A stretch of DNA of 64,000 nt from an uncultured Faecalibacterium sp. (lineage in GTDB: Bacteria; Bacillota; Clostridia; Oscillospirales; Ruminococcaceae): contig CAKTEM010000010.1 of the NCBI GenBank assembly GCA_934548045.1, positions 1 through 64,000 on the forward strand. The letters are read 5' to 3'. Every line of letters begins with the position of its first letter. Position 1 is the stretch's first letter. The translations under genes were made by a program, and so were the position numbers. Below the pieces are notes generated by a model. That model made no database searches and was not told the DNA's origin. It saw only the letters and a program-made list of their open reading frames with translations. This document shows, piece by piece, positions 52,504-61,227 of the stretch.

Positions 52504-53268
52504 TCAATCCTGCGTGGACTGAGCCTCGGCGTTCGTTTCGGCCTCAGCCTGCGCTGCAAGTTTCTTGAGGACTTTCGGCTCGATCCAGGTCACGGTCTCG
52601 TCGCCGGGCAGTTTCCGGGCGATAAGAGCCTTGATTTTGATGCCCATCTCGGTGAACATGCCCTCGTGTTCGGTGCGGATGTTCCACTCCGGCTCGTTCT
52701 CGTGGAGGTCGAAGGTCTTCCAAACGATTTCGTAACCGGATGCCGGGAAGTACTCGAGGCTGTCACGGAACAGGTCATCGTCGTCGGTCTTGAAATAGAT
52801 CTCGCCGCCGTCCTTGAGGAAGGCGCGGTACTGGATGAGCTGACGGGGATAGGTCAGGCGGTGCTTATTGGAGGAAGCGTTCTTGCTCCATGGGTTGCAG
52901 AAGTTGATGTAGATGCGGCTGACGGTATCCTCCGGCGTGATGACGTTGTGGATGCGCTCGATGTCCGCGCTCATGATCTTTACGTTGTCGATGGGGCGGC
53001 CTGCCTCATTGTAGGAAGCCTCGATCTTCCGCTTGGCAAGGATCAGCACCTTGTCGGTGATGTCGATGCCAAGGTAGTTGTTCTCGGGGTGTGCGCAGGC
53101 CAGCTGGGAGATGAAGCCGCCCTTGCCGCAGCCCAGCTCAAGGATGAAAGGCTGCTCCGGACGGGCATACTGCTCATGCCACTTGCCGCCCCAGACAAAG
53201 GGGTCGTGGACATGAAAATCGCTGGCCAGCAGCTCAGCGCGTGCATAGGGCTTGAAACGCATTCTCAT
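52504..53268 (-). CDS. trmB: tRNA (guanine-N7)-methyltransferase
   Basis: A 254-residue SAM-dependent enzyme making m7G46 in tRNA. The SAM-binding motif is ILELGCGKGGFISQLACAHP, followed by NYLGIDITDKVLILAKRK, INFCNPWSKNASSNKHRLTY (catalytic/tRNA-binding) and GGEIYFKTDDDDLF. A short Ala/Glu tail follows. Its ATG overlaps the stop of the alaX-type gene (ATGA), giving translational coupling of two tRNA-related functions. Confidence 0.95.
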   Translation of the reverse strand: MRMRFKPYARAELLASDFHVHDPFVWGGKWHEQYARPEQPFILELGCGKGGFISQLACAHPENNYLGIDITDKVLILAKRKIEASYNEAGRPIDNVKIMSADIERIHNVITPEDTVSRIYINFCNPWSKNASSNKHRLTYPRQLIQYRAFLKDGGEIYFKTDDDDLFRDSLEYFPASGYEIVWKTFDLHENEPEWNIRTEHEGMFTEMGIKIKALIARKLPGDETVTWIEPKVLKKLAAQAEAETNAEAQSTQD

Positions 53269-54455
53269 AATTCGTGGTACTCCTTTAAAAACTTCTCTAC
53301 TTCTTCGGGTGTTGCGGCGCAGCTGCCCTGACAGATGCCGGGTTTGCCGCCGCCGCGTCCATTGAGGGTGGTGTTCAGTGCTTTCGTCAGGGCGCGGACG
53401 TCACCGCTGGCTTGCGCCAGACAGTAACCGGTACCCTTTTCGGTGGGGGTCAGTGCGGCGCACAGGCCGTTGGTGGCCTCGCTCAGGCGGACAGCCAGCC
53501 GGTGCAGGCCGTCCGGGTCAAGGCCGGGAACGGTGCGGATGGCGTCCTCGCCGGGCTGGGTCAGTGCGGCAAGAGTGTCGAACAGTTGGCTGCACAGTCC
53601 AAAATGGGCGAACTTGAGCGCATTGTACTCGTCGTATACCCGATGGACGGCGTTTGCCGTCTCGCTGGACTTCGCACTCAGCAGTGCGCCGATGTCCGCC
53701 TGACGGCTCCGCATGGCCTGCACTTCTCGCAGGGCGCGTTCGCCGCAGACGATGCTGAGACGGACGCCGCCCTTGTAGTTTTCGGACGTCAGAATTTTGA
53801 TCTGACCGACCTGACCGGTGGTCGCGGTGTGGGTGCCGCAGCAGGCGCAGACGTCCGCGCCCGGGATGGTGACGATGCGCACCTGCCCGGCGATCTCTTT
53901 CTTGCTCCGATAGGTCAGCGCGGCCAGCTCCTCGGGGGTGGGATAGCTGATGAGGACCGGCACATCCTGCCAGACGATGCGGTTGGCCGCAAGTTCGGCC
54001 TCGCGCAGGCCCTCGGCAGAGATGGGAACGCTGGTGTCCATCCGGACGGCGTCAGAACCGATGTGGAAGCCCACATTCTCTGCGCCGAACATGGCGTGCA
54101 GGATGCCGGAAAGGATGTGTTCGCCGGTGTGCTGCTGCATCTTGTCGAACCGCCATGCCCAGTCGATCTCACCAGTCATGGCTGTGCCGACGGCAGCAGA
54201 CTCGGGCAGGGCGTCCACCGTGTGCCAGATGAGGCCGTCGTGTTCGTGGACGTCCAGAACGTTCAGGACGGTGCCGTCCGCGAGGGTCAGGGTGCCTTTG
54301 TCGGCAGGCTGACCGCCGCCTTCGGGGTAGAAGACGGTTCCGTTCAGCGCGACTTTTCCGCCGCCGGTCTTGCCGTCCGGCTCCACGGCAAGGATGTGAC
54401 CTTCGGCTTTGGTGCGGAACGCGTCCGCTTCATAGTATTTTTCTGTGCGCTGCAT
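53265..54455 (-). CDS. alanyl-tRNA editing protein, AlaX-L type
   Basis: The 396-residue trans-editing enzyme hydrolyses mischarged Ser- or Gly-tRNA-Ala. The editing domain has the zinc ligands HTGEHILSG and CACCGTH (about residues 110 and 205). A C-terminal DHHA1-like domain ends GRGGGKPGICQGSC, making it the long form. It overlaps trmB by 4 bp downstream. Confidence 0.93.
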   Translation of the reverse strand: MQRTEKYYEADAFRTKAEGHILAVEPDGKTGGGKVALNGTVFYPEGGGQPADKGTLTLADGTVLNVLDVHEHDGLIWHTVDALPESAAVGTAMTGEIDWAWRFDKMQQHTGEHILSGILHAMFGAENVGFHIGSDAVRMDTSVPISAEGLREAELAANRIVWQDVPVLISYPTPEELAALTYRSKKEIAGQVRIVTIPGADVCACCGTHTATTGQVGQIKILTSENYKGGVRLSIVCGERALREVQAMRSRQADIGALLSAKSSETANAVHRVYDEYNALKFAHFGLCSQLFDTLAALTQPGEDAIRTVPGLDPDGLHRLAVRLSEATNGLCAALTPTEKGTGYCLAQASGDVRALTKALNTTLNGRGGGKPGICQGSCAATPEEVEKFLKEYHEL

Positions 54456-54600
54456 TGCGCGTAATCCTCCATGATAAGAATCTTAGTAAAACCCAGTATA
54501 CCACGTTTTTTCCTTATGGAAAATAGTCTGCGGTTATGTTATGATAAGAATTACACTGACTACTGGAAAAATCTGTTGAAAGAATCGAGGAAGGAACATT

Positions 54601-56142
54601 ATGCGTGAAAGTGGAATTCTGATGCCGGTGTCCAGTCTGCCCGGCCCCTATGGGATCGGCTGTTTTGGCGCGGAGGCATTGAAGTTCGTGGATTTCCTTG
54701 CAGCAGCAGGCCAGAAGATCTGGCAGATCCTGCCGCTGAGCCCGACCGGTTACGGTGACAGCCCTTACCAGAGCTGCTCCGCATTCGCAGGCAACCCGTA
54801 TTTCATCGACCTTGACGCCCTGAAAGCCGAGGGTCTGCTGACGGCAGCCCAGCTCAAAGCCGAAAAATGGGGCGAAAAGCCGCTGGAGATCGACTACGGC
54901 ACCCTGTACACCAGCCGTTATGCAGTTCTGCGCGAGGCTTATGCCGCATGGCGGAAGCAGTGTGCCGACAAGCACGGCTGTGCGTTTTACTACCCGGACG
55001 ATTATTATGCGTTCACGCTGGCAAATGAGGACTGGCTGGACGATTACGCCCTCTACATGGCCCTCAAGACTGCCAACAAGATGAAGAGCTGGACCGAGTG
55101 GCCGCGCGAGTACCGCCTGCGCGAGGAACAGGTCCTGAACGCCTTCCGGGAGGAATATGAAGAGGAGATCGGCTTCTGGAAGTTCTTACAGTATAAATTC
55201 GCGACCCAGTGGAAGAAAGTCAAGGACTACGCCAACGAAAAGGGCGTGAAAATTCTGGGCGACATCCCCATCTACGTCTCTGCCGACTCGGTAGACGCAT
55301 GGGTGGGCGGCCAGCTGTTCGAGCTGAACCCGGATGGCAGTTTTGCCCGGGTCGCCGGCTGTCCGCCGGATTACTTCTCGGCAGACGGTCAGCTCTGGGG
55401 CAACCCGTTGTACAATTGGCCGTATCATAAACAGACCGGTTACGCATGGTGGGTCAAGCGTGTGCGTCACGCACTCGGCATCTACGATCTGCTCCGCATC
55501 GACCACTTCCGTGGTTTTGATACTTACTGGGCTATCCCGGCAGGCAGCCCGACCGCCAAGACCGGCAAGTGGGAGATCGGCCCCCGGATGGAGTTGTTCA
55601 ACGCGCTGAAAGATGCCCTCGGCGACCTGCCCATCATCGCGGAAGACCTCGGCGATCTCTGCCAGAGCGTCCGCGACCTGCTGGCCGACAGCGGCTTCCC
55701 GGGCATGAAGGTGCTGCAGTTCGCGTTCGGCGGCGGCGACAACGAGTATCTGCCGCATAACCATGTCAAGAACAGCGTGGTCTACCCCGGCACCCACGAC
55801 AACACCACCCTGAATGACTGGTGGGAGACGACCGCCTCGGAGAAGGAGAAGACCTTCGCCGCCGGATACTTCCACCTGACCCCGTACAAGCCCACTGCCA
55901 AGGAACTCGCCGCCGTCAAGCCGGATGAAGCCCGTATCGCCATGCTGCGTGCCGCGATGGGCTCGGTGGCCGACCGCGCTATCATCCCGATGTACGACTG
56001 GCTGGGTCTGGGTGCCGAGGCGCACCTGAACACGCCGGGCAAGCTGGGCGGAAACTGGACCTGGCGTGCCGCCGAGGGCTTCGAGACCAAGAAGCTGGCC
56101 GAAGAGATCCTTTCGGAGACTGAAGTGTATTGCCGTGCATAA
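54601..56142 (+). CDS. malQ: 4-alpha-glucanotransferase (GH77), backbone copy
   Basis: A 513-residue amylomaltase with QILPLSPTGYGDSPYQ, nucleophile Asp301 in RIDHFRGF, acid/base Glu348 in IAEDLG and Asp400 in PGTHDNT. GAGGAAGGAAC precedes the ATG. It is monocistronic and far from sugar transport genes, unlike the 8102-9604 copy. The two proteins differ throughout, so they are old paralogues or one is acquired. This one probably serves glycogen or malto-oligosaccharide housekeeping. Confidence 0.95.
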   Translation: MRESGILMPVSSLPGPYGIGCFGAEALKFVDFLAAAGQKIWQILPLSPTGYGDSPYQSCSAFAGNPYFIDLDALKAEGLLTAAQLKAEKWGEKPLEIDYGTLYTSRYAVLREAYAAWRKQCADKHGCAFYYPDDYYAFTLANEDWLDDYALYMALKTANKMKSWTEWPREYRLREEQVLNAFREEYEEEIGFWKFLQYKFATQWKKVKDYANEKGVKILGDIPIYVSADSVDAWVGGQLFELNPDGSFARVAGCPPDYFSADGQLWGNPLYNWPYHKQTGYAWWVKRVRHALGIYDLLRIDHFRGFDTYWAIPAGSPTAKTGKWEIGPRMELFNALKDALGDLPIIAEDLGDLCQSVRDLLADSGFPGMKVLQFAFGGGDNEYLPHNHVKNSVVYPGTHDNTTLNDWWETTASEKEKTFAAGYFHLTPYKPTAKELAAVKPDEARIAMLRAAMGSVADRAIIPMYDWLGLGAEAHLNTPGKLGGNWTWRAAEGFETKKLAEEILSETEVYCRA

Positions 56143-56343
56143 CTCCGTCGGAATCAGAGTGTGACTTTGAACGATTTGACGAAAATGTAAAAAAGTTTCA
56201 GAATATTTGTGCGTTTTGCTGGTAAGATTGGGCCTGTGGTGGTATAATCTCCCCAGAATCGTGACTTGGTATGAAAAATAGCTCACGAAAGGCAGCGCAT
56301 CGGGAAGGAGAGTGACCGGTGTGCATAAGATGGGGAAAAGCGC

Positions 56344-57144
56344 ATGAAAAACGAATGGACTGAGCAGGATCTCCGCCGGTTCGCAGAGGAAGCAAAGCCG
56401 GTATTTGAGGCTGTGACCCTGACCGAAGCCGACAAAGAATCCGCTCGCGACTGGCAGGACGACGGCGTGATGGTAGACTACGTTCTGCGCAACGGACAGG
56501 TGGACTGCGTGCTGCGCCGTCAGATCTGGGCAGATGAAAAGCTCTGGGAACTGACGATGACCGCGCCGCTGGCCGGAAACACCCTGCCGGAAGACCGGAT
56601 GACCGCCCGGGAACGAGAAATGTGCCGGGAAGACATGAACCACGACTTTTTGTCGGGTGTGTTCAACCGCCGTTACGCGGAGACGGAACTCTGCATCAAA
56701 CTCGACGAGTGCATGGATGCGCACCGCTGTGTCGCCATCGCAGTGGTGGAGATCGACCACGCGGACGAGATGCGCACAGAGCAGGGCGAGGCCGTCATGG
56801 ATCAGATCATCTGCTTTGTGGCGAATCAGTGGAAAAAGCATTACGACCGCTCGGCGGAACGAGTCGTCTGCCGGATGGACGATACGCGGTTTTTAATTGG
56901 CTGTGCCGACAAAGACCGTGATGAGCTGGCCGAAGAGCTGGAAAAGATCTACGCAGAGATGCCGAAAGAGTGCATCGCCTCGGTTGGCCTGATGCGCCGG
57001 GTTCCGTTCACCCAGTCCATCGGCGTGGCATCGACCTGCGAAGTCCACTGCCGCAACTGGGATGCCCTCTATCAGCTGGCCGAAGACCGGATGAAAGAGA
57101 TGCAGGCCGCAGGCGGCGACCGGGTCTACCACTACGGCAAGTAA
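56344..57144 (+). CDS. degenerate GGDEF-domain protein
   Basis: In this 266-residue soluble protein, residues 105-265 resemble a GGDEF domain: DFLSGVFNRRYAETEL and VVEIDHADEMRTEQGEAVMD match conserved blocks. The GGDEF signature itself is replaced by MDDTRFLIG, so diguanylate cyclase activity is unlikely. The N-terminal 100 residues are PAS-like in length. It could bind GTP or a partner. No EAL-domain gene lies in the window. Confidence 0.75.
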   Translation: MKNEWTEQDLRRFAEEAKPVFEAVTLTEADKESARDWQDDGVMVDYVLRNGQVDCVLRRQIWADEKLWELTMTAPLAGNTLPEDRMTAREREMCREDMNHDFLSGVFNRRYAETELCIKLDECMDAHRCVAIAVVEIDHADEMRTEQGEAVMDQIICFVANQWKKHYDRSAERVVCRMDDTRFLIGCADKDRDELAEELEKIYAEMPKECIASVGLMRRVPFTQSIGVASTCEVHCRNWDALYQLAEDRMKEMQAAGGDRVYHYGK

Positions 57145-57159
57145 AAGCAATCAGGTATA

Positions 57160-57205
57160 AGAAATCCCCCTTTTGGACAAGATAACGCCAAAAGGGGGAT
57201 TTTTG
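57160..57205 (+). terminator. terminator-like hairpin containing the next gene's ribosome binding site
   Basis: AAATCCCCCTTTTGG (57162-57176) pairs with CCAAAAGGGGGATTT (57188-57202), then TT. The GGGGG of the 3' arm is 8 nt before the ATG at 57207. Confidence 0.8.
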
Positions 57206-57206
57206 T

Positions 57207-57647
57207 ATGGAAAACCAGAAAAACGACAATCTGAATATGCTGGAAGCCGTGGTGCAGAACACCGAGATGGGGAAAAACACCCTCGAGCAGATCGTGCCGA
57301 TGACCGACGATACCCGGTTCAAGGCCGAACTGCTCCGCCAGCAGAACATCTATCGGCAGCTCAATCAGGAAGCCCACACCGCAATTGCCGCCTGCGGCGG
57401 CACAGCACAGGGCCAGAGCGCGATGGCAAAGTTCAACACCAAAATGGGCGTTGCCATGAAGACCATCACGGACAAATCCACCCGGAACCTCGCCGAGATG
57501 CTCTCAGAAGGGAGCAGTCAAGGGGTCATGGACTGTGTGAAAAGCCAGAAGGATTATCCGGACGCCGCGCCCGGCTCCAAGCGGCTGATGCAGAAGTTAC
57601 AGGATTTTGAGGAAGACAACCGCATCAAGCTCGAGCAATTTTTATAA
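57207..57647 (+). CDS. helical protein of unknown function (ferritin-like four-helix)
   Basis: A 146-residue, all-helical soluble protein with heptad-like patterns (NMLEAVVQNTEMGKNTLEQI, LLRQQNIYRQLNQEAHTAIA, MGVAMKTITDKSTRNLAEML), resembling DUF2383/ferritin-like four-helix proteins. Its ribosome binding site is inside the hairpin at 57160-57205. Its stop overlaps the mtnN stop on the other strand by 6 bp. Confidence 0.75.
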   Translation: MENQKNDNLNMLEAVVQNTEMGKNTLEQIVPMTDDTRFKAELLRQQNIYRQLNQEAHTAIAACGGTAQGQSAMAKFNTKMGVAMKTITDKSTRNLAEMLSEGSSQGVMDCVKSQKDYPDAAPGSKRLMQKLQDFEEDNRIKLEQFL

Positions 57648-58325
57648 GCTCTCGACCATCGCCGCCACGATCTTGGTGGCGGTGGCTACATACTCGGCGA
57701 TGCTGAACTTCTTGACGACCAGAACTTCGTGGCCGTCCTCGTCCGCGTTGTCGCTCATAGCGCGCAGAATGACGCAGGGAACCTCGTTCTTAGCTGCGAT
57801 CTGACTGACGGCGGCACCTTCCATCTCCACGCAGTCGGGTGCGCACTTCTTCTCGATGGCGGCTTTCATCTCGCTGTCGCCGACGAACAGGTCGCCGGTG
57901 GCAATCTTGCCGGTCAGAGACTTGACGCCGACCGCAGCGCAGGCAGCTTCGGCGGCGGCGACCAGAGCCGGGTCGCCGGTGTACTCTTTCAGGAACGGCG
58001 GATTCTGGCAGATCATGTCCAGCTGGGCATCATGGTAGAGAACGGTCTTGCCGATGACGACATCGCCGATGCCGATCTTGGAGGTCATGTTGCCTGCAAT
58101 GCCGGAGAAGATGATCTTCTCGGCACCGTATTTCGTGATAAGCACCTGCGTGGTGGCGGCAGCATTTGCCTTGCCCATGCCAGCGCAGCAGACGACGACC
58201 TGCTTGCCTGCGAGGGTGCCTTTGTGGTACTCGACGCCGCCGTAAGGCTCGACGGTAACATTCTCGAGCTTGGCGCAGAGCTGGTCGACTTCATCGGGCA
58301 TCGCGCCCATAATTCCGATAATCAT
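57642..58325 (-). CDS. mtnN: 5'-methylthioadenosine/S-adenosylhomocysteine nucleosidase
   Basis: A 227-residue enzyme removing adenine from MTA and SAH. It has IGIMGAMPDEVDQLC at the N-terminus, the purine-binding GMGKANAAATTQVL, VVCCAGMG, the catalytic segment MEGAAVSQIA and the catalytic Asp in LRAMSDNADEDG. AAGGAA precedes ATG 58325. It follows ychF by 15 bp on the same strand and probably shares its promoter. Confidence 0.93.
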   Translation of the reverse strand: MIIGIMGAMPDEVDQLCAKLENVTVEPYGGVEYHKGTLAGKQVVVCCAGMGKANAAATTQVLITKYGAEKIIFSGIAGNMTSKIGIGDVVIGKTVLYHDAQLDMICQNPPFLKEYTGDPALVAAAEAACAAVGVKSLTGKIATGDLFVGDSEMKAAIEKKCAPDCVEMEGAAVSQIAAKNEVPCVILRAMSDNADEDGHEVLVVKKFSIAEYVATATKIVAAMVESL

Positions 58326-58340
58326 ATAAATTCCTTTCAA

Positions 58341-59474
58341 TCAAACATTAAACAGGAACTCGATGACGTCGCCATCCTGCACGACGTACTCCTTGCCTTC
58401 GGTGCGCTGCAGGCCCTTTGCCTTGACAGCGGCATAGTCGAAGTTGTTGGCCTCGAGGTCTTTGTAGCCAATGACGCTGGCACGGATGAAGCCGCGCTCG
58501 AAGTCGCTGTGGATCTTGCCGGCAGCCTGCGGAGCCTTGGTACCTTTGCGGATAGTCCATGCGCGGCACTCCTTCTTGCCGTCGGTCAGGAAGGAGATCA
58601 GGCCCAGCAGGTCGTAGCTTGCGGTGATGAGGTTATCCAGACCGCTGGCCTCGATGCCCATCTCAGCGAGGAAGGCCTTCTTCTCCTCGGGAGAGTAGTC
58701 GGCGATGTCCTCCTCGGTCTTGGCACAGATGGGAATGTAGCGTGCGCCCTCCTCAGCGGCACGAGCGGCCACCAGAGGAACGTACTTGTTGTTCTCGATG
58801 CCCTCCATCAGGTCGTCCTCGCCGACATTGCAGGCGTACAGGACCGGCTTGGAGCTGAGCAGGCCCATCTCACGCAGGACGTTCTGCTGCTCGGCGTCGT
58901 TTTCGTCAAAATCAAAGCTGCGTGCCGGCTTGCCTGCGCTCAGGTGGTCGGCCAGCTGCTGCAGCCATGCGGCCTCGGCAGCAGCACCTTTGTTGTTGCC
59001 GCTCTTGGCAGCCTTTGCCATGCGGCCTGCGCGGTTCTGGACGACTTCGAGGTCGGACAGGATCAGTTCGTAGTCGATGGCGTCGATATCGGCGATGGGG
59101 TCAACGGCCTCGGCCTTGGTGACGTCCTCGACGACATGGATGATGTTGTCATCGTCGAAGCAGCGGACAACGTGAACGATGGCGTCGCACTCGCGGATGT
59201 GGCCGAGGAACTTGTTGCCCAGACCTGCACCCTGGCTCGCGCCCTTCACCAGACCGGCGATGTCGACGAACTCGACGATAGCAGGCGTTTTCTTGTTGGT
59301 CTGCCAGATCTCAGCCAGCTTGTCCAGACGCTTGTCCGGCACGGCCACGATGCCGGAGTTCGGCTCGATGGTGCAGAAGGGATAGTTCGCCGCTTCCGCG
59401 TTCTTGGTGGAAGTGATGGCGTTGAACAGAGTGGACTTGCCGACGTTCGGCAGACCGACGATACCTAATTTCAT
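58341..59474 (-). CDS. ychF: redox-regulated ATPase/GTPase YchF
   Basis: A 377-residue OLA1/YchF-family P-loop NTPase that binds ribosomes. It shows G1 in GIVGLPNVGKSTLFNAI, G3 in VDIAGLVKGASQGAGLGN, a coiled-coil insertion and a C-terminal TGS domain (GFIRASVIGYKDL, YVVQDGDVIEFLFNV). The start at 59474 has AAGGAG 10 nt upstream; the ORF extends to 59507 without a site. Confidence 0.95.
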   Translation of the reverse strand: MKLGIVGLPNVGKSTLFNAITSTKNAEAANYPFCTIEPNSGIVAVPDKRLDKLAEIWQTNKKTPAIVEFVDIAGLVKGASQGAGLGNKFLGHIRECDAIVHVVRCFDDDNIIHVVEDVTKAEAVDPIADIDAIDYELILSDLEVVQNRAGRMAKAAKSGNNKGAAAEAAWLQQLADHLSAGKPARSFDFDENDAEQQNVLREMGLLSSKPVLYACNVGEDDLMEGIENNKYVPLVAARAAEEGARYIPICAKTEEDIADYSPEEKKAFLAEMGIEASGLDNLITASYDLLGLISFLTDGKKECRAWTIRKGTKAPQAAGKIHSDFERGFIRASVIGYKDLEANNFDYAAVKAKGLQRTEGKEYVVQDGDVIEFLFNV

Positions 59475-59522
59475 ATAAAATACGCTCCTTACAGGTTCGA
59501 TGAACATAATAATACATCTATC

Positions 59523-59551
59523 ATTATACGCAAACCGCAGATAGAGCGCAA
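59523..59551 (-). promoter_or_regulatory. sigma-A promoter of ychF-mtnN
   Basis: On the minus strand TTGCGC, 17-bp spacer, TATAAT. Confidence 0.75.
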
Positions 59552-59600
59552 GCGTTTCTTAAAATGGATAGAAAAAACACCAAAGCCTTCACACGGCATC

Positions 59601-59629
59601 TTGTGCGGAGAGGTGCATTGCGCTATAAT
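59601..59629 (+). promoter_or_regulatory. promoter of the kinase relic
   Basis: TTGTGC (59601-59606), 17-bp spacer, TATAAT (59624-59629). The pseudogene has kept its promoter. Confidence 0.65.
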
Positions 59630-59720
59630 TATACTGGGTTTTTATACATCGCATAGTAAAAATTTTGATTGGATAGGAAACGATGCAAAACGAAATTGCG
59701 GTCGGGTGAGGAGAGGGAAC

Positions 59721-60393
59721 ATGCAGACGGAAGAACAAAATCATTTTTTCAGGGCGCGGAGGGTGCTGGCCGTTATTCTGAGCATGGCGGTACTGCTGAC
59801 GCTGCTCTGTCCGCTGATGGCTCGGGCGGAAGAGCCAGAAGAAGCTGGCGCATGCACTGGCTGAGGCGCAGAGCGCAAGCATCGCGAAGACCACCTTCCT
59901 GAGCAACATGTCGCATGATATCCGGACGCCGATGAACGCCATTATGGGCTTTACGACCATCGCGATGAAGAACGACCCGAAACCGGAAGTGCAGAACTGT
60001 CTGAAGAAAATCGAGGACAGCTCGGAGCATCTGCTCTCCCTCATCAACGATGTGCTGGATATCAGCAGCATCGAGAGCGGAAAAATCAAGTATGAGCCGG
60101 TTCCGGCCGACCTCAACGCTGTGACCGACAGCGTGCTAAACATCATGAACGGCTTCCTCGCGAACCGTGACTTGCAATTCCATATCCACAAAGAGAAGCT
60201 GGAACACCCGTATGTGCTGGCCGATGTGGTGCGCATCCGGGAGGTCCTCGTCAATATCCTCGGCAATGCGGTCAAATTTACCAACGACGGCGGAAACGTC
60301 ACCTTTGAGATGGAGAGCCGCCCGGGAAAAGACCCGAAGCCCATCGTGATGGATGAGGTCGTCAAGACCATCGCAAGAAACCTGAGCCGATAA
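59721..60393 (+). pseudogene. hybrid histidine kinase relic with two internal deletions
   Basis: Three separated parts of one gene remain. An intact start (GGAGAGGG, ATG 59721) and signal peptide (VLAVILSMAVLLTLLCPLMA) run into a stop. In another frame come a coiled coil and HisKA (KTTFLSNMSHDIRTPMNAIM) and the first half of HATPase (VNILGNAVKFTNDGGNVTFE). The frame then jumps directly into the end of a receiver domain (KPIVMDEVVKTIARNLSR). The sensor, most of the HATPase and most of the receiver are missing. A protein started at ATG 59908 could be made but would lack ATP binding. Confidence 0.82.
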
Positions 60394-60483
60394 GAAAAAA
60401 TCATACAAAACCTTCTTTATTTTGTCATAACTGTTCCGTATAATAGGGGTTAGGTTAGAATTGGAAGTTTTGCAAAAAAGCTG

Positions 60484-60505
60484 GCCGGGTGAGCCTGCCC
60501 GGCCG
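60484..60505 (+). other. leader hairpin before the response regulator
   Basis: GCCGGG and GCCCGGC form a GC-rich stem around a 7-nt loop, 27 nt before the ATG; possibly the terminator stem of the relic without its T-run. Confidence 0.4.
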
Positions 60506-60531
60506 GGATGATATACAGGAGGAAGATACAG

Positions 60532-61227
60532 ATGGCAAACGAAAAAATCCTCGTCGTGGATGACGACACCAATATCTGCGAACTGCTGCGGCTTTATCTG
60601 ACGAAAGAGGGCTATCAGGTCACGGTCGCCAACGACGGCGAAGAGGGTCTGGAAAAATTCAATCAGGTCAAGCCGGACATGGTGCTGCTGGATGTCATGA
60701 TGCCCAAGATGGACGGTCTGGAAGTCTGCCGCCGCATCCGCAAGCTGGGCAACACCCCGGTCATGATGCTGACCGCCAAGGGCGAGACCTTCGACAAGGT
60801 GCTGGGTCTGGAACTGGGCGCGGATGACTACATGGTGAAGCCTTTCGACTCGAAAGAGGTCGTGGCACGCATCAAGGCCGTGCTGCGCCGCTGCACCACC
60901 TCCACCCAGACCGAGACGACCGAGGGCGTCATCGAGTTCGACAACCTCCGTCTGGATATGAACAGCTACGAGCTGCGCGTCAAGGGCAAGGTGGTCGAGG
61001 CTCCGCCGAAGGAGCTGGAACTGCTCAACTGTCTGGCATCCCATCCCAACCGGGTCTATACGCGCGACCAGCTGCTGGATGAGGTCTGGGGCTTTGAGTA
61101 CTACGGCGATTCCCGTACCATTGACGTCCATGTCAAGCGTCTGCGCGAAAAGCTGGCCGGTGCTTCCGACAAGTGGGAGCTGAAGACCGTCTGGGGCGTT
61201 GGCTATAAGTTCGAGGTGCGTCAGTAA
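60532..61227 (+). CDS. OmpR/PhoB-family response regulator (YycF/PhoP-like)
   Basis: A 231-residue regulator: receiver with NEKILVVDDDTNICELL, phospho-acceptor Asp54 in VLLDVMMPKMDGLEV, Lys in YMVKPFDSKE, and a winged helix with PPKELELLNCLASHPNRVY and RTIDVHVKRLREKL. AGGAGG precedes ATG 60532. Its stop overlaps the kinase start by 1 nt (TAATG), so the pair is coupled. Confidence 0.94.
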   Translation: MANEKILVVDDDTNICELLRLYLTKEGYQVTVANDGEEGLEKFNQVKPDMVLLDVMMPKMDGLEVCRRIRKLGNTPVMMLTAKGETFDKVLGLELGADDYMVKPFDSKEVVARIKAVLRRCTTSTQTETTEGVIEFDNLRLDMNSYELRVKGKVVEAPPKELELLNCLASHPNRVYTRDQLLDEVWGFEYYGDSRTIDVHVKRLREKLAGASDKWELKTVWGVGYKFEVRQ

